This document shows, one piece after another, positions 7,519 to 16,483 of a stretch of DNA of 64,000 bases. Origin of the DNA: Flavobacterium aquatile LMG 4008 = ATCC 11947 (lineage in GTDB: Bacteria > Bacteroidota > Bacteroidia > Flavobacteriales > Flavobacteriaceae); assembly GCF_000757385.1 (NCBI RefSeq), contig NZ_JRHH01000006.1, positions 62,001 to 126,000 of the forward strand. Direction: 5' to 3'. Positions within the stretch are counted from its first letter, which is position 1. Each line of letters starts with the position of its first letter. The notes under the pieces were generated by a model. It did no database searches. It was not told where the DNA came from and saw only the letters and a program-made list of their open reading frames with translations. The translations under genes and the position numbers were made by a program.

Positions 7519-8241
7519 CTATTCTTTTGTTGACTTCACAGCTAAGTTATAAATTACTAAACCAAATCCGATTTTGTTAATGGCATCGGCAATGTTGTAA
7601 GCAACATCTACATTTCCTTTTCCTAGTAATCCTGTGTACCAACCGTCGGTTCCTAACATGTATCCTAAAGGATAAATTGCCCAACCAACAAGTACAAACC
7701 AACATAAAATTTTGTGAGCAGACAAAACTTCACCTCCAGCAGCAGCAGCTAATTTGGAAGCTTCTCCCAACCATATTTCATAAACAATAGCAAAGTAAGC
7801 AATTCCAGAAACTAATCCCCAAACCCATGCATTTGTTGGATCTACGGCTTCACCAAAATAACCTGTAACTAACATTACTAATGAATAAATAATCATTTTC
7901 CATAATAATGATTGTTTTGCTCCTGCAACTTTCAGAATTAAATAAAACTCTAAACACATCAATGGAACGGTTAAAACCCAATCAACATAACGGAAAAAAG
8001 TTGGTGATTCTCCAAAGCTTGCCCAATAATCTCTCATGTAGAAATAATGAACCGCTGCAATAAAAGTAATTAAACCAGAAACTAAAACAGAAACACGCCA
8101 CTTTTTATCAAACTGACTAAGAGATAAAAAGAAAAATGCTGATGCAGCCATCATAGCCATGCATCCAATGAAAAATGTAAATCCAACGTAATCTGTTGGT
8201 AGCATTTTCGAAACAAGCGAAATAGATAATAAATTGTTCAT
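7519..8241 (-). CDS. Proteorhodopsin, light-driven proton pump
   Basis: 240 aa, seven transmembrane helices. The pump motif is complete: R84, D87 (proton acceptor), T91 and E98 (proton donor) in RYVDWVLTVPLMCLEF, corresponding to D97/T101/E108 of the reference proteorhodopsin. H65 matches the acceptor-coupled histidine 75. K223 in DAINKIGFG is the retinal Schiff-base lysine and D219 the second counterion. The spectral tuning position is methionine (M95, equivalent to 105), typical of green-absorbing flavobacterial pumps. There is no NDQ sodium-pump or NTQ chloride-pump motif. It is divergent from blh across a 113-nt region with duplicated inverted repeats. Confidence 0.97.
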   Translation of the reverse strand: MNNLLSISLVSKMLPTDYVGFTFFIGCMAMMAASAFFFLSLSQFDKKWRVSVLVSGLITFIAAVHYFYMRDYWASFGESPTFFRYVDWVLTVPLMCLEFYLILKVAGAKQSLLWKMIIYSLVMLVTGYFGEAVDPTNAWVWGLVSGIAYFAIVYEIWLGEASKLAAAAGGEVLSAHKILCWFVLVGWAIYPLGYMLGTDGWYTGLLGKGNVDVAYNIADAINKIGFGLVIYNLAVKSTKE

Positions 8242-8271
8242 AAAAATAAAAATTTAAGTTATTTGTTTAAT

Positions 8272-8298
8272 CAAATTTACAAATGGTTAAACAAACAA
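8272..8298 (-). promoter_or_regulatory. Proteorhodopsin promoter candidate
   Basis: On the minus strand TAAATTTG (8272-8279) fits TAnnTTTG and TTG (8296-8298) lies 16 nt upstream, one short of the usual range. The predicted start is about 8268, inside half-site 8262-8270, a repressor-like position. Confidence 0.55.
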
Positions 8299-8305
8299 AA
8301 TAATT

Positions 8306-8333
8306 TTGTTTAACTTTTTATTATTATCTTTAA
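8306..8333 (+). promoter_or_regulatory. blh promoter candidate
   Basis: TTG (8306-8308), 17 nt, then TATCTTTA (8326-8333), one mismatch from TAnnTTTG. The -33 TTG lies inside one half-site and the -7 box overlaps the next. An alternative exact box, TAATTTTG at 8301-8308, lacks a -33 element. Confidence 0.4.
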
Positions 8334-8354
8334 ACAAAATTTCAAATTAGAAAG

Positions 8355-9239
8355 ATGTCTAAAACAAATAAATTCGCCATAATTTTTAGCTTTTTTGCCT
8401 TATGGATAAATGTGAATTTTTCGCCTAACTATCAACAAGTTATTGGATTTGTAGTAATATTCTTATTTGGAATCTTACATGGAGCAAATGATTTAGCATT
8501 ATTTCAGAAAATTAGCGAAACAAAAAAAAGTATTTCATTAAAAAAATTGACACTGTATTATATAGGAATAGTGATTCTTGGAGCAGTGCTCTTCTACTCC
8601 ATTCCAATTGTGGCTTTACTCCTTTTTATTTTATTCAGTTCTTATCATTTTGGAGAACAACATTGGAATACACTAGAAACAAAAGAAAAGAATAGTTGGA
8701 TTACAATATTTCAAACCATTTATGGATTATTTATATTTTCGTTGCTATTCAGTTTTCATGAAATTGAGGTTGAAAAAATAATTTATCAAATTACTAATAC
8801 TTCAATTCAGCAACTTGAATTTAAGTGGATAACAATTTGCATTGGATTATTGATGATTGCATCCGGAATTAAACTCAACTCAATTTCAGTGAAATTTAAA
8901 TCAGAAGTTGTTGTAAATATCTTTTATCTAATAGTTTTTGCCATCATTTTCAAGACCGCCGATTTAGTTTGGGCGTTTGCAATTTATTTTGTGATTTGGC
9001 ATAGCATTTCATCTATTGAAGAACAAATCAATTATTTGTATGGAAGTTTTACTCTGAAAAATTTTAGAAGTTATTTTATCAGTGCATTTCCGTATTGGAT
9101 TACATCACTCTTAGGAATTTTTATTCTGTACTATATATTTAAGGACAAAGAACTTTTTAATGCCTTATTTTTTTCATTTCTAGCCGCAATTACATTTCCG
9201 CATACTATTATAATTATTAAGATGCAGAATAGTAAATAA
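8355..9239 (+). CDS. blh: Beta-carotene 15,15'-dioxygenase, Brp/Blh family
   Basis: 294 aa, polytopic, with about 8 hydrophobic segments. Histidines that bind iron in this family are visible in LHGANDL (near residue 43), YHFGEQHW (near 98-103), and a later WHS motif (IWHSISS). Blh cleaves beta-carotene symmetrically into two retinals, the chromophore of the adjacent proteorhodopsin. The gene is divergent from the pump gene and shares its operator region, so the two are likely co-regulated. Length is within the family range. It ends next to the dnaK terminator. Confidence 0.93.
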   Translation: MSKTNKFAIIFSFFALWINVNFSPNYQQVIGFVVIFLFGILHGANDLALFQKISETKKSISLKKLTLYYIGIVILGAVLFYSIPIVALLLFILFSSYHFGEQHWNTLETKEKNSWITIFQTIYGLFIFSLLFSFHEIEVEKIIYQITNTSIQQLEFKWITICIGLLMIASGIKLNSISVKFKSEVVVNIFYLIVFAIIFKTADLVWAFAIYFVIWHSISSIEEQINYLYGSFTLKNFRSYFISAFPYWITSLLGIFILYYIFKDKELFNALFFSFLAAITFPHTIIIIKMQNSK

Positions 9240-9270
9240 AAAAAAACCGAGCAATTTCTTACTCGGTTTC
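9240..9270 (-). terminator. Terminator of dnaK
   Basis: Arms AAACCGAG (9244-9251) and CTCGGTTT (9262-9269); on the minus strand the stem is followed by a run of T. The plus side has no T tract, so it serves dnaK. Confidence 0.8.
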
Positions 9271-9295
9271 TCCTAATTATATTTATTTGAAAAAA

Positions 9296-11173
9296 TTATT
9301 TCACTTCTTCAAATTCTACGTCCTGTGTAGTATCACCTTGAGCGTCAGCTTGTGGTTGAGCTTGTCCAGCTTCACCTTGAGCATACATAGCTTCTGTAGC
9401 AGTTTTCCAAGCAGCGTTTACATTGTCTAAACCTTTTTGGATAGCTTCAACATCTTGCGATTGGTGAGCCATTCTTAATTCAGTTAATGCATACTCGATA
9501 CCTGTTTTGTGCTCGTCAGAAATTTTGTCACCTAATTCTTTTAACTGAGATTCTGTTTGGAAAATCAAACTATCAGCTTCGTTAATTTTTTCAGCTCTTT
9601 CTCTTGCGATTTTGTCAGCATCAGCATTTGCTTCAGCATCTTTTTTCATTTTTTCGATTTCTTCAGCTGTTAAACCAGAAGAAGCTTCGATACGAATATC
9701 GTGAGATTTTCCAGTTCCTTTATCAGTTGCAGAAACTTTGATGATACCATTAGCATCAATATCAAAAGTTACTTCAATTTGTGGAACTCCTCTTGGCGCT
9801 GGTGGAATACCATCTAAATGGAAACGACCAATTGTTTTATTATCAACAGCCATTGCTCTTGCACCTTGTAAAACGTGAATTTCAACTGTTGGTTGAGAAT
9901 CTGCTGCAGTAGAGAATACTTGTGATTTTTTAGTTGGAATTGTAGTATTTGATTCAATCAAAACTGTCATAACTCCACCCATTGTTTCGATACCTAAAGA
10001 TAAAGGTGTAACGTCAAGTAACAATACATCTTTTACATCTCCAGATAAAACTCCACCTTGAATAGCTGCTCCAATTGCAACAACTTCATCAGGGTTAACA
10101 CCTTTAGATGCTTTTTTACCAAAGAATTTCTCCACTTCGTCAGCAATTCTTGGCATTCTTGTAGAACCACCAACAAGGATAACTTCGTCAATATCTGATG
10201 TAGATAAACCTGCATCTTTTAACGCTTTAGCAACTGGTTCCATAGAACGTTTTACTAAAGAGTCAGATAATTGTTCAAATTTAGAACGAGACAATTTTTT
10301 CACTAAGTGTTTTGGTCCTGAAGCAGTAGCTGTTACGTAAGGTAAATTGATTTCAGTTTCCGCAGAAGATGATAGTTCAATTTTAGCTTTTTCAGCAGCT
10401 TCTTTAATTCTTTGTAATGACATTGGATCTAATCTCAAGTCAATTCCTTCTTCAGCTTTAAATTCATCTGCCAACCAGTCAATGATTGTTTGGTCAAAAT
10501 CGTCTCCACCTAAGTGCGTATCACCGTTTGTAGACAATACTTCAAAAACTCCGTCACCTAATTCAAGGATAGAAATATCAAAAGTACCACCACCTAAATC
10601 GTAAACTGCAATTTTTTGATCAGTTCCTTTTTTGTCTAATCCATAAGCTAATGCCGCAGCAGTTGGCTCATTGATAATTCTCATTACTTTAAGACCTGCA
10701 ATTTCTCCAGCTTCTTTTGTAGCTTGACGTTGCGCATCGTTAAAGTAAGCAGGAACAGTAATAACTGCTTCTGTAACTGTTTGACCTAAATAGTCTTCAG
10801 CAGTTTTTTTCATTTTTTGAAGAGTCATTGCTGACAATTCTTGTGCTGTATATAAACGACCATCGATATCAACTCGAGGCGTATTGTTGTCACCTTTTAC
10901 TACAGTGTAAGGTACTCTTTTCGCTTCTTCTGTAGTTTCAGAAAAAGTATGTCCCATAAAACGTTTGATAGATGCAACCGTTTTAGTTGGGTTAGTCACA
11001 GCTTGTCTTTTTGCTGGATCACCCACTTTAATTTCGCCACCTTCAACAAATGCAATGATCGATGGAGTTGTTCTTTTTCCTTCTGAGTTAGGGATTACTA
11101 CTGCTTCTTGTCCTTCCATTACAGAAACGCAAGAGTTCGTTGTACCTAAATCAATTCCAATAATTTTTCCCAT
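9296..11173 (-). CDS. dnaK: Chaperone DnaK (Hsp70)
   Basis: 625 aa. The ATPase domain starts [15 protein letters not shown] and includes [22 protein letters not shown] and [10 protein letters not shown]. The linker [15 protein letters not shown] is followed by the substrate-binding domain and an alpha-helical lid. The tail is glutamine/alanine-rich and ends DVEFEEVK, the usual acidic Hsp70 end that binds co-chaperones. dnaJ and grpE are not adjacent. No TAnnTTTG box is found upstream, but repeated TGTCA words are (11262-11308), suggesting a dedicated stress promoter or operator. Confidence 0.98.
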   Translation of the reverse strand: MGKIIGIDLGTTNSCVSVMEGQEAVVIPNSEGKRTTPSIIAFVEGGEIKVGDPAKRQAVTNPTKTVASIKRFMGHTFSETTEEAKRVPYTVVKGDNNTPRVDIDGRLYTAQELSAMTLQKMKKTAEDYLGQTVTEAVITVPAYFNDAQRQATKEAGEIAGLKVMRIINEPTAAALAYGLDKKGTDQKIAVYDLGGGTFDISILELGDGVFEVLSTNGDTHLGGDDFDQTIIDWLADEFKAEEGIDLRLDPMSLQRIKEAAEKAKIELSSSAETEINLPYVTATASGPKHLVKKLSRSKFEQLSDSLVKRSMEPVAKALKDAGLSTSDIDEVILVGGSTRMPRIADEVEKFFGKKASKGVNPDEVVAIGAAIQGGVLSGDVKDVLLLDVTPLSLGIETMGGVMTVLIESNTTIPTKKSQVFSTAADSQPTVEIHVLQGARAMAVDNKTIGRFHLDGIPPAPRGVPQIEVTFDIDANGIIKVSATDKGTGKSHDIRIEASSGLTAEEIEKMKKDAEANADADKIARERAEKINEADSLIFQTESQLKELGDKISDEHKTGIEYALTELRMAHQSQDVEAIQKGLDNVNAAWKTATEAMYAQGEAGQAQPQADAQGDTTQDVEFEEVK

Positions 11174-11261
11174 TTTTATATTTAATTAATTTTAGAAAAT
11201 TCTTTTTTAAACTTGTCTGTCAAAAAGCAATGATTGTGCCACAACAAAAAACGCAATAAAT

Positions 11262-11308
11262 TGTCAGTTTTAAAGGTAACTGACAGTTATTCATATGACA
11301 AACTGACA
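11262..11308 (-). promoter_or_regulatory. TGTCA-repeat region upstream of dnaK
   Basis: TGTCAGTT (11262-11269), 8 nt, AACTGACA (11278-11285) is a perfect palindrome. A further AACTGACA lies at 11301-11308. On the minus strand, 11308-11296 reads TGTCA-GTT-TGTCA. A related TTGTCTGTCA lies at 11213-11222. No -7 consensus was found between the gene and this block. I infer a heat-shock control element. Confidence 0.5.
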
Positions 11309-11446
11309 CAAAACATTGAATTACTATTCGAAAATAGTGACCTATTAAATGTCTTCTCAAATTTGATATATCAAAATTCTATAATATTTAACACTAATTA
11401 TATAACTTTATCCTACAACATTTTCGCACCTTTGTAAGACTAACTA

Positions 11447-11454
11447 TACCTTTG
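11447..11454 (+). promoter_or_regulatory. -7 box immediately before tamB
   Basis: TACCTTTG fits TAnnTTTG. The predicted start lies at about 11458, next to the TTG at 11459. This would make the message almost leaderless, or point to a later start codon. Confidence 0.45.
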
Positions 11455-11458
11455 TAAC

Positions 11459-14400
11459 TTGCAAACCAATAAACAGAATCGACTTAAAAAAATCTTGAAG
11501 AAAACTTTGAAGGTTTTTCTGTGGATTATTGGTTCATTTTTAACTTTATTCCTACTACTAGTTCTTGCACTTCAAATTCCTGCGGTTCAAAATTTTGCTA
11601 AAAACAAAGCCGTAACTTATTTAGAAGGAAAAATTAATACAAAAGTTGCTATTGATAGAATAGAAATCGGACTTCCTAAGAAAGTAATTCTTGAAGGTTT
11701 CTATTTTGAAGACCAACAAAAAGACACACTTCTTGCTGGAAAAAAATTAGCTGTTGATATTAGTTTATTCCAATTATTGAATAATAAAATCGAAATTAAT
11801 TCGGTTGATTTACAAGATATTACTGCGAAAATTTCTCGTGATGAAAACGCAACATTTAACTTTGATTATATCATCAAAGCATTCGCATCACCACCAAAAC
11901 CAGAAGATAATTCGCAGCCTATGGAATTTTCTATCGATAAAATAAATATCGATAAAGTAAAATTCAAGTACTCCGATGCGACTTCCAAAAATGATATTTC
12001 GGTAAACCTAAATCACTTTGATACTAGAATAAAAACGCTCGATTTAAACAAAATGGAATTCGATATTCCAAAAGCTAAAATCGACGGACTAAAACTGAAA
12101 TTGAAACAAGGAATTGCTTCGGCAAAAACTAAAAAAGATACTTCCAAAAAATCATCCGAAACTAATTTAAATTTAAAATTAGGCAAAGTCGATTTGTCTA
12201 AAATTGATGTCGTTTATGAAAATGAAGCTTCAAAATTAAATACTAAAATCAACCTTGAAAAACTAAATGTAGCTTTCAATTCTATTGATTTGAAAAAAGA
12301 ATTAATTGATATTGAAACTCTAGAATTATCCAATACAAAAGGTACTTTAGAACTAGGGAAAATTGAAAAAATTATAAATCAAAACGAGGTTGCTTCTACT
12401 CCATCTTCTTCAAACTGGAAAATAAAAGTAAAAAAAGCCGATTTGAAAAAAGTCGATTTTAAATTTGATGATGCAAGCTCTGTTGCTACAAATAAAGGTG
12501 TTGATTACAAACATTTAGACATTCAAAATTTTAATCTAAATGCTGAAAATATTGATTACAGTGAGCAAAATACTTCGGGAAAAATAAATTCGCTAACCGT
12601 AAAAGACAAAAGCGGATTAAACATTCAAGCCTTAAAAACCGATTTTAATTACAATAACAATGGCGTTTCGCTAAAAAATCTAAATTTAAAAACGCTACAA
12701 ACATCGCTAAAAGATGAAGTAATTGTAGGCTATGCTTCTGTGCAAAGTATTCAAGAAAATCTTGGTGAAATGAGTGTGAAAGCCAATTTAAAAAACAGCA
12801 AGATTGGTTTTAAAGACATTTTATTATTCGCACCAACATTAGAAAATATAAGTCCGTTTGATACAAACCCGAATGCGATTGTGTCTATAAATTCAGTTAT
12901 TTCTGGTAAGCTAAATAATATTTCATTTCCAAATTTAGAAGTTTCAGGAATTGGAAGTACCAAAATTAAGGCTAGCGGTAAAATTGTAGGTTTTCCAGAT
13001 ATGAAGAAAGCGTATTTCGATTTGAACATAAAAAATTTAGAATCGAGTTCGAAAGATGTGGCGCAATTTGTACCAAAAGGAACGATTCCGAGTAGCATTC
13101 AATTGCCTGCAAATTTCAATACAAAAGGAACTTTTAAAGGAACAATCAACAATTTTGCAACCGATTTAAAATTGGTCAGCAGTTTTGGAAATGCCAAAAT
13201 CAAAGCCACATTTGATCAAAGAAGAAAAGATTACGAAAAATATAATGCCCAAACCGAGCTAGATAATTTCGATTTAGGAAAGTTGATAAAGAATGATTCT
13301 ATCGGAAAAATATCTTTAAAAGCCAATGTAAAAGGTTCTGGATTGAATCCGAAAACGGCAAATGCAACTGTTGATGGAACCATTTTGAAAGCTGATTTCA
13401 ATGATTACGTTTATACCAATTTGAAATTAAAAGGAAAAATAAACAACGGATTATTCAATATAAAAGCCAACGCTAACGATCCAAATTTAACTTTTACTAT
13501 GATTTCTGATGGAAGTTTTAGAGGTAAATATCCATCTGGAAAATTGAAATTAAATGTTGATATCGCCGATTTACGAAAACTTAATCTTCACGCTGGTGCG
13601 TTAAAATTGAGAGGCGAAATTGACGCAGATATTCAATCGGCTGATTTGGATTATTTGAATGGAAAAGTAAGCGCAAACAATTTTATAATCGCCAATGAAA
13701 AGGAACAATTTGTTTTAGATTCGATAAACATTATTGCAACTTCAACTGCTCAAAAGAACACATTATTAGTGAAATCGCAGTTTATGAACGCAGATATTAA
13801 TGGAAAATACCAACTTTCTAAAATTGCAACAGCATTACAAAATTCGATATCCAAATATTACAACATCAATTCTAATTCTAAAAATAATCAAGTTAAAGAC
13901 CAACAATTTGCTTTTAAAATTGATGTAAAAGACAATCCAATTCTGTTGAAATTTATCCCAGAATTAAAGAGTTTGTCGCCAATTGCGCTTTCTGGAAGAT
14001 ACAATTCGGTTAACGATTCGATAATTGTAAATGGTTCGATTCCAAAATTAGTTTATGGAACAAATACTATTTCTGGTGCGATTTTAAAAGTGGACACGAA
14101 AGATAATGCTTTGATTTACAGTTTGGTTGTAGATGATATTCAAAATGCAAGTTTTCAATTGCCTTTCACCAATATTACTGGAAAAGTAGAAAATAATATT
14201 GTCGATTATTCGGTACAATTAAAGGATTTGAAAAACAAAGAACGTTATTTAATTGTTGGAACTTTAAAATCGGAAAACGGAAACTCCGATATCAATTTGA
14301 ATCCAACCAATCTAATTCTGAATTACGAAAAATGGAATTTATCCGAAGAAAATTTAATTCGAATAGGCAAAAACGGAATTTACGCCAACAATTTTGAGTT

Positions 14401-16483
14401 GAATAAAGATGGAAATTCGATTAAAATTCAATCCGAATCAACACAACCAAATTCACCTTTAGCAATTGATTTTAAAGATTTTGAAATAGAAACTATAACC
14501 AATATTGCACAAAAAAGTAATTTGCAAATTGGCGGAAAAATCAATGGAAATGCACAGTTGAAAGATTTAATGCAATCGGTAAAATTCACATCCGATTTAA
14601 CGATTGATAATTTTACGTTTCAAAAAGATACGGTTGGAAATTTAAAAGTTAAAGTTGATAATCAGATTGCCAATACTTACAACGCTATTGTGGAAATTAC
14701 TGGGTTTGACAATCAAGTAAATTTGGATGGAAATTACAAGACTTCAACTAGCAGTTTCGACTTGAATTTAGACATTCAAAAACTAAATGTAAAAAGTATT
14801 CAAGGTTTTAGTTTTGGGAACATTACCGAAAGTACCGGTTTTTTAAACGGCGATTTAAAAATTACTGGAACAGCCGAAAGCCCTAAAATTATTGGTGATT
14901 TAAAATTTAATGAAGTTGGATTTAAAGTAAAACAATTGAATGCCAAGTTCAAGTCAATGAACGACAATATTACTTTTACTGAGAACTTAATTTCCTTAGA
15001 TAATTTCATTATAAAAGATGAAAAAAATAATGATTTAACCATCAACGGAACAATAAATAGTCAAAATATAACCAACGTTGGATTCGATTTAAAAGTAGAT
15101 GCTGAAAATTTTAAAGCTATCAATTCTAAAGCTAAAGACAACGATTTATATTATGGCGAACTCTATTTAGACAACCATTTGACGATAAAAGGAACGATGG
15201 AAAGTCCTGTAGTTGAAGGTGATATAAAAATAAACAAAGACACCAAATTCACTGTAGTTTTACCACAATCTGATCCTTCAATCGCCGACAGAGAAGGAAT
15301 TGTTGAATTTATTGACCAAGATCAACCGCAATTAATTACCAAAGTGGAGTTTGACGACGAATTAAGTCAGACCGAAATAAAAGGCATTTTGGCATCGGTA
15401 AATATTGAAATTGATAAAGATGCCGAAATATCTATAATTATTGATAAATCGAATGGAGATTTCTTAAAATTAAAAGGTGAAGCTGAATTGAATGGTGGCA
15501 TCGATCCTTCTGGAAAAACAACTTTAACTGGACGATATGAATTTACCGAAGGTTCATATGAAATGAATTTTAATTTAATCAAACGAAAATTCGACATCAA
15601 AAAAGGAAGTTACATTCTTTGGACCGGCGAGCCAACAATGGCTGATATGAATATTACTGCCATTTACAAATCGGAAACTGCGCCAATTGACTTGGTAAAC
15701 GATCAATTGGGTGATATGACGCCAGAAGAAAGAAACACTTATAAAGAACGAATTCCATTTGAAACTGAACTAAAATTAAACGGCGAATTACTAAAACCAG
15801 TTATTACTTTTGATATTGTTTTACCCGATGGAAACAATAACGTTTCTGCCGATGTAATTACTACAACTCAAGCCAAATTAGCGCAATTAAGACAACAACC
15901 CGATGAATTAAACAAGCAAGTTTTTGCTTTGTTATTACTTAATCGATTTGTTGGTGAAAATCCGTTTTCGAGCGAAAGTGGTGGCACAACAGCTTCTGGA
16001 TTGGCTAGAGATAGTGCAAGTAAAATATTGTCGCAACAACTTAACAATTTTGCTGGCGATTTAATTTCGGGTGTTGAAATAAATTTTGATATCGAATCTA
16101 CAGAAGATTATACAACAGGTCAAAAGGAAAATAAAACCGATTTGAATGTTGGAATTTCGAAAAAATTATTAAACGATAGATTAAAAGTTACCGTTGGAAG
16201 TAGTTTTGGACTCGAAGGCACACAACAAGCCAATCAAGAGGCTAATACTATTGCAGGCGACGTTTCATTAGATTATCAAATTACCAAAGATGGTCGTTAT
16301 AAAGTTCGTGCTTATCGAGTAAACAAATACCAAGTTGCTTTGCAAGGACAGGTTGTAGAAACTGGAGTTGCCTTTATCTTAACTATCGATTACAACAAAT
16401 TTCGTGAATTGTTTAGCAAGAGTAAAGAACAAAAAGCTAAAGCTAAAAAGAAGAAAGAAAATAAAAAGAAATCGGATGACTAA
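11459..16483 (+). CDS. tamB: Translocation and assembly module protein TamB
   Basis: Up to 1674 aa. One N-terminal membrane anchor (about residues 18-40) is followed by a very long stretch of repeating amphipathic beta strands with AsmA-like features, and the conserved C-terminal TamB (DUF490) domain at about 1230-1640. That domain includes ADVITTTQAKLAQLRQQPDELNKQVFALLLLNRF. TamB spans the periplasm and supports outer-membrane assembly or lipid transport with a BamA-family partner, here encoded by the next gene. No ATG exists in the first 150 codons. The start is TTG at 11459, or TTG at 11495, which would begin MKKTLKVFLW directly before the anchor. Confidence 0.9.
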   Translation: MQTNKQNRLKKILKKTLKVFLWIIGSFLTLFLLLVLALQIPAVQNFAKNKAVTYLEGKINTKVAIDRIEIGLPKKVILEGFYFEDQQKDTLLAGKKLAVDISLFQLLNNKIEINSVDLQDITAKISRDENATFNFDYIIKAFASPPKPEDNSQPMEFSIDKINIDKVKFKYSDATSKNDISVNLNHFDTRIKTLDLNKMEFDIPKAKIDGLKLKLKQGIASAKTKKDTSKKSSETNLNLKLGKVDLSKIDVVYENEASKLNTKINLEKLNVAFNSIDLKKELIDIETLELSNTKGTLELGKIEKIINQNEVASTPSSSNWKIKVKKADLKKVDFKFDDASSVATNKGVDYKHLDIQNFNLNAENIDYSEQNTSGKINSLTVKDKSGLNIQALKTDFNYNNNGVSLKNLNLKTLQTSLKDEVIVGYASVQSIQENLGEMSVKANLKNSKIGFKDILLFAPTLENISPFDTNPNAIVSINSVISGKLNNISFPNLEVSGIGSTKIKASGKIVGFPDMKKAYFDLNIKNLESSSKDVAQFVPKGTIPSSIQLPANFNTKGTFKGTINNFATDLKLVSSFGNAKIKATFDQRRKDYEKYNAQTELDNFDLGKLIKNDSIGKISLKANVKGSGLNPKTANATVDGTILKADFNDYVYTNLKLKGKINNGLFNIKANANDPNLTFTMISDGSFRGKYPSGKLKLNVDIADLRKLNLHAGALKLRGEIDADIQSADLDYLNGKVSANNFIIANEKEQFVLDSINIIATSTAQKNTLLVKSQFMNADINGKYQLSKIATALQNSISKYYNINSNSKNNQVKDQQFAFKIDVKDNPILLKFIPELKSLSPIALSGRYNSVNDSIIVNGSIPKLVYGTNTISGAILKVDTKDNALIYSLVVDDIQNASFQLPFTNITGKVENNIVDYSVQLKDLKNKERYLIVGTLKSENGNSDINLNPTNLILNYEKWNLSEENLIRIGKNGIYANNFELNKDGNSIKIQSESTQPNSPLAIDFKDFEIETITNIAQKSNLQIGGKINGNAQLKDLMQSVKFTSDLTIDNFTFQKDTVGNLKVKVDNQIANTYNAIVEITGFDNQVNLDGNYKTSTSSFDLNLDIQKLNVKSIQGFSFGNITESTGFLNGDLKITGTAESPKIIGDLKFNEVGFKVKQLNAKFKSMNDNITFTENLISLDNFIIKDEKNNDLTINGTINSQNITNVGFDLKVDAENFKAINSKAKDNDLYYGELYLDNHLTIKGTMESPVVEGDIKINKDTKFTVVLPQSDPSIADREGIVEFIDQDQPQLITKVEFDDELSQTEIKGILASVNIEIDKDAEISIIIDKSNGDFLKLKGEAELNGGIDPSGKTTLTGRYEFTEGSYEMNFNLIKRKFDIKKGSYILWTGEPTMADMNITAIYKSETAPIDLVNDQLGDMTPEERNTYKERIPFETELKLNGELLKPVITFDIVLPDGNNNVSADVITTTQAKLAQLRQQPDELNKQVFALLLLNRFVGENPFSSESGGTTASGLARDSASKILSQQLNNFAGDLISGVEINFDIESTEDYTTGQKENKTDLNVGISKKLLNDRLKVTVGSSFGLEGTQQANQEANTIAGDVSLDYQITKDGRYKVRAYRVNKYQVALQGQVVETGVAFILTIDYNKFRELFSKSKEQKAKAKKKKENKKKSDD

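Larger units (their letters stand above)
8262..8338. promoter_or_regulatory. Duplicated inverted-repeat operator between proteorhodopsin and blh
   Basis: TTTGTTTAA (8262-8270), 16 nt, TTAAACAAA (8287-8295); then TTTGTTTAA (8305-8313), 16 nt, TTAAACAAA (8330-8338). Both palindromes have identical arms and identical spacing, and the two units are offset by exactly 43 bp, about four helical turns. The inner pair also forms GTTAAACAAA, 9 nt, TTTGTTTAAC (8286-8314). One unit overlaps each divergent promoter. I infer binding of a shared regulator; the identity is unknown. A MerR/CarH-type light regulator is one possibility. Confidence 0.7.

Noticed and set aside
10347-11189. Plus-strand open frames opposite dnaK
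   Set aside because: They mirror the conserved coding strand of dnaK. No start context and no independent features.
11234-11437. Open frame of 67 codons upstream of tamB
   Set aside because: It covers the dnaK upstream TGTCA region, has an AT-rich composition of an intergenic region, and no motif.
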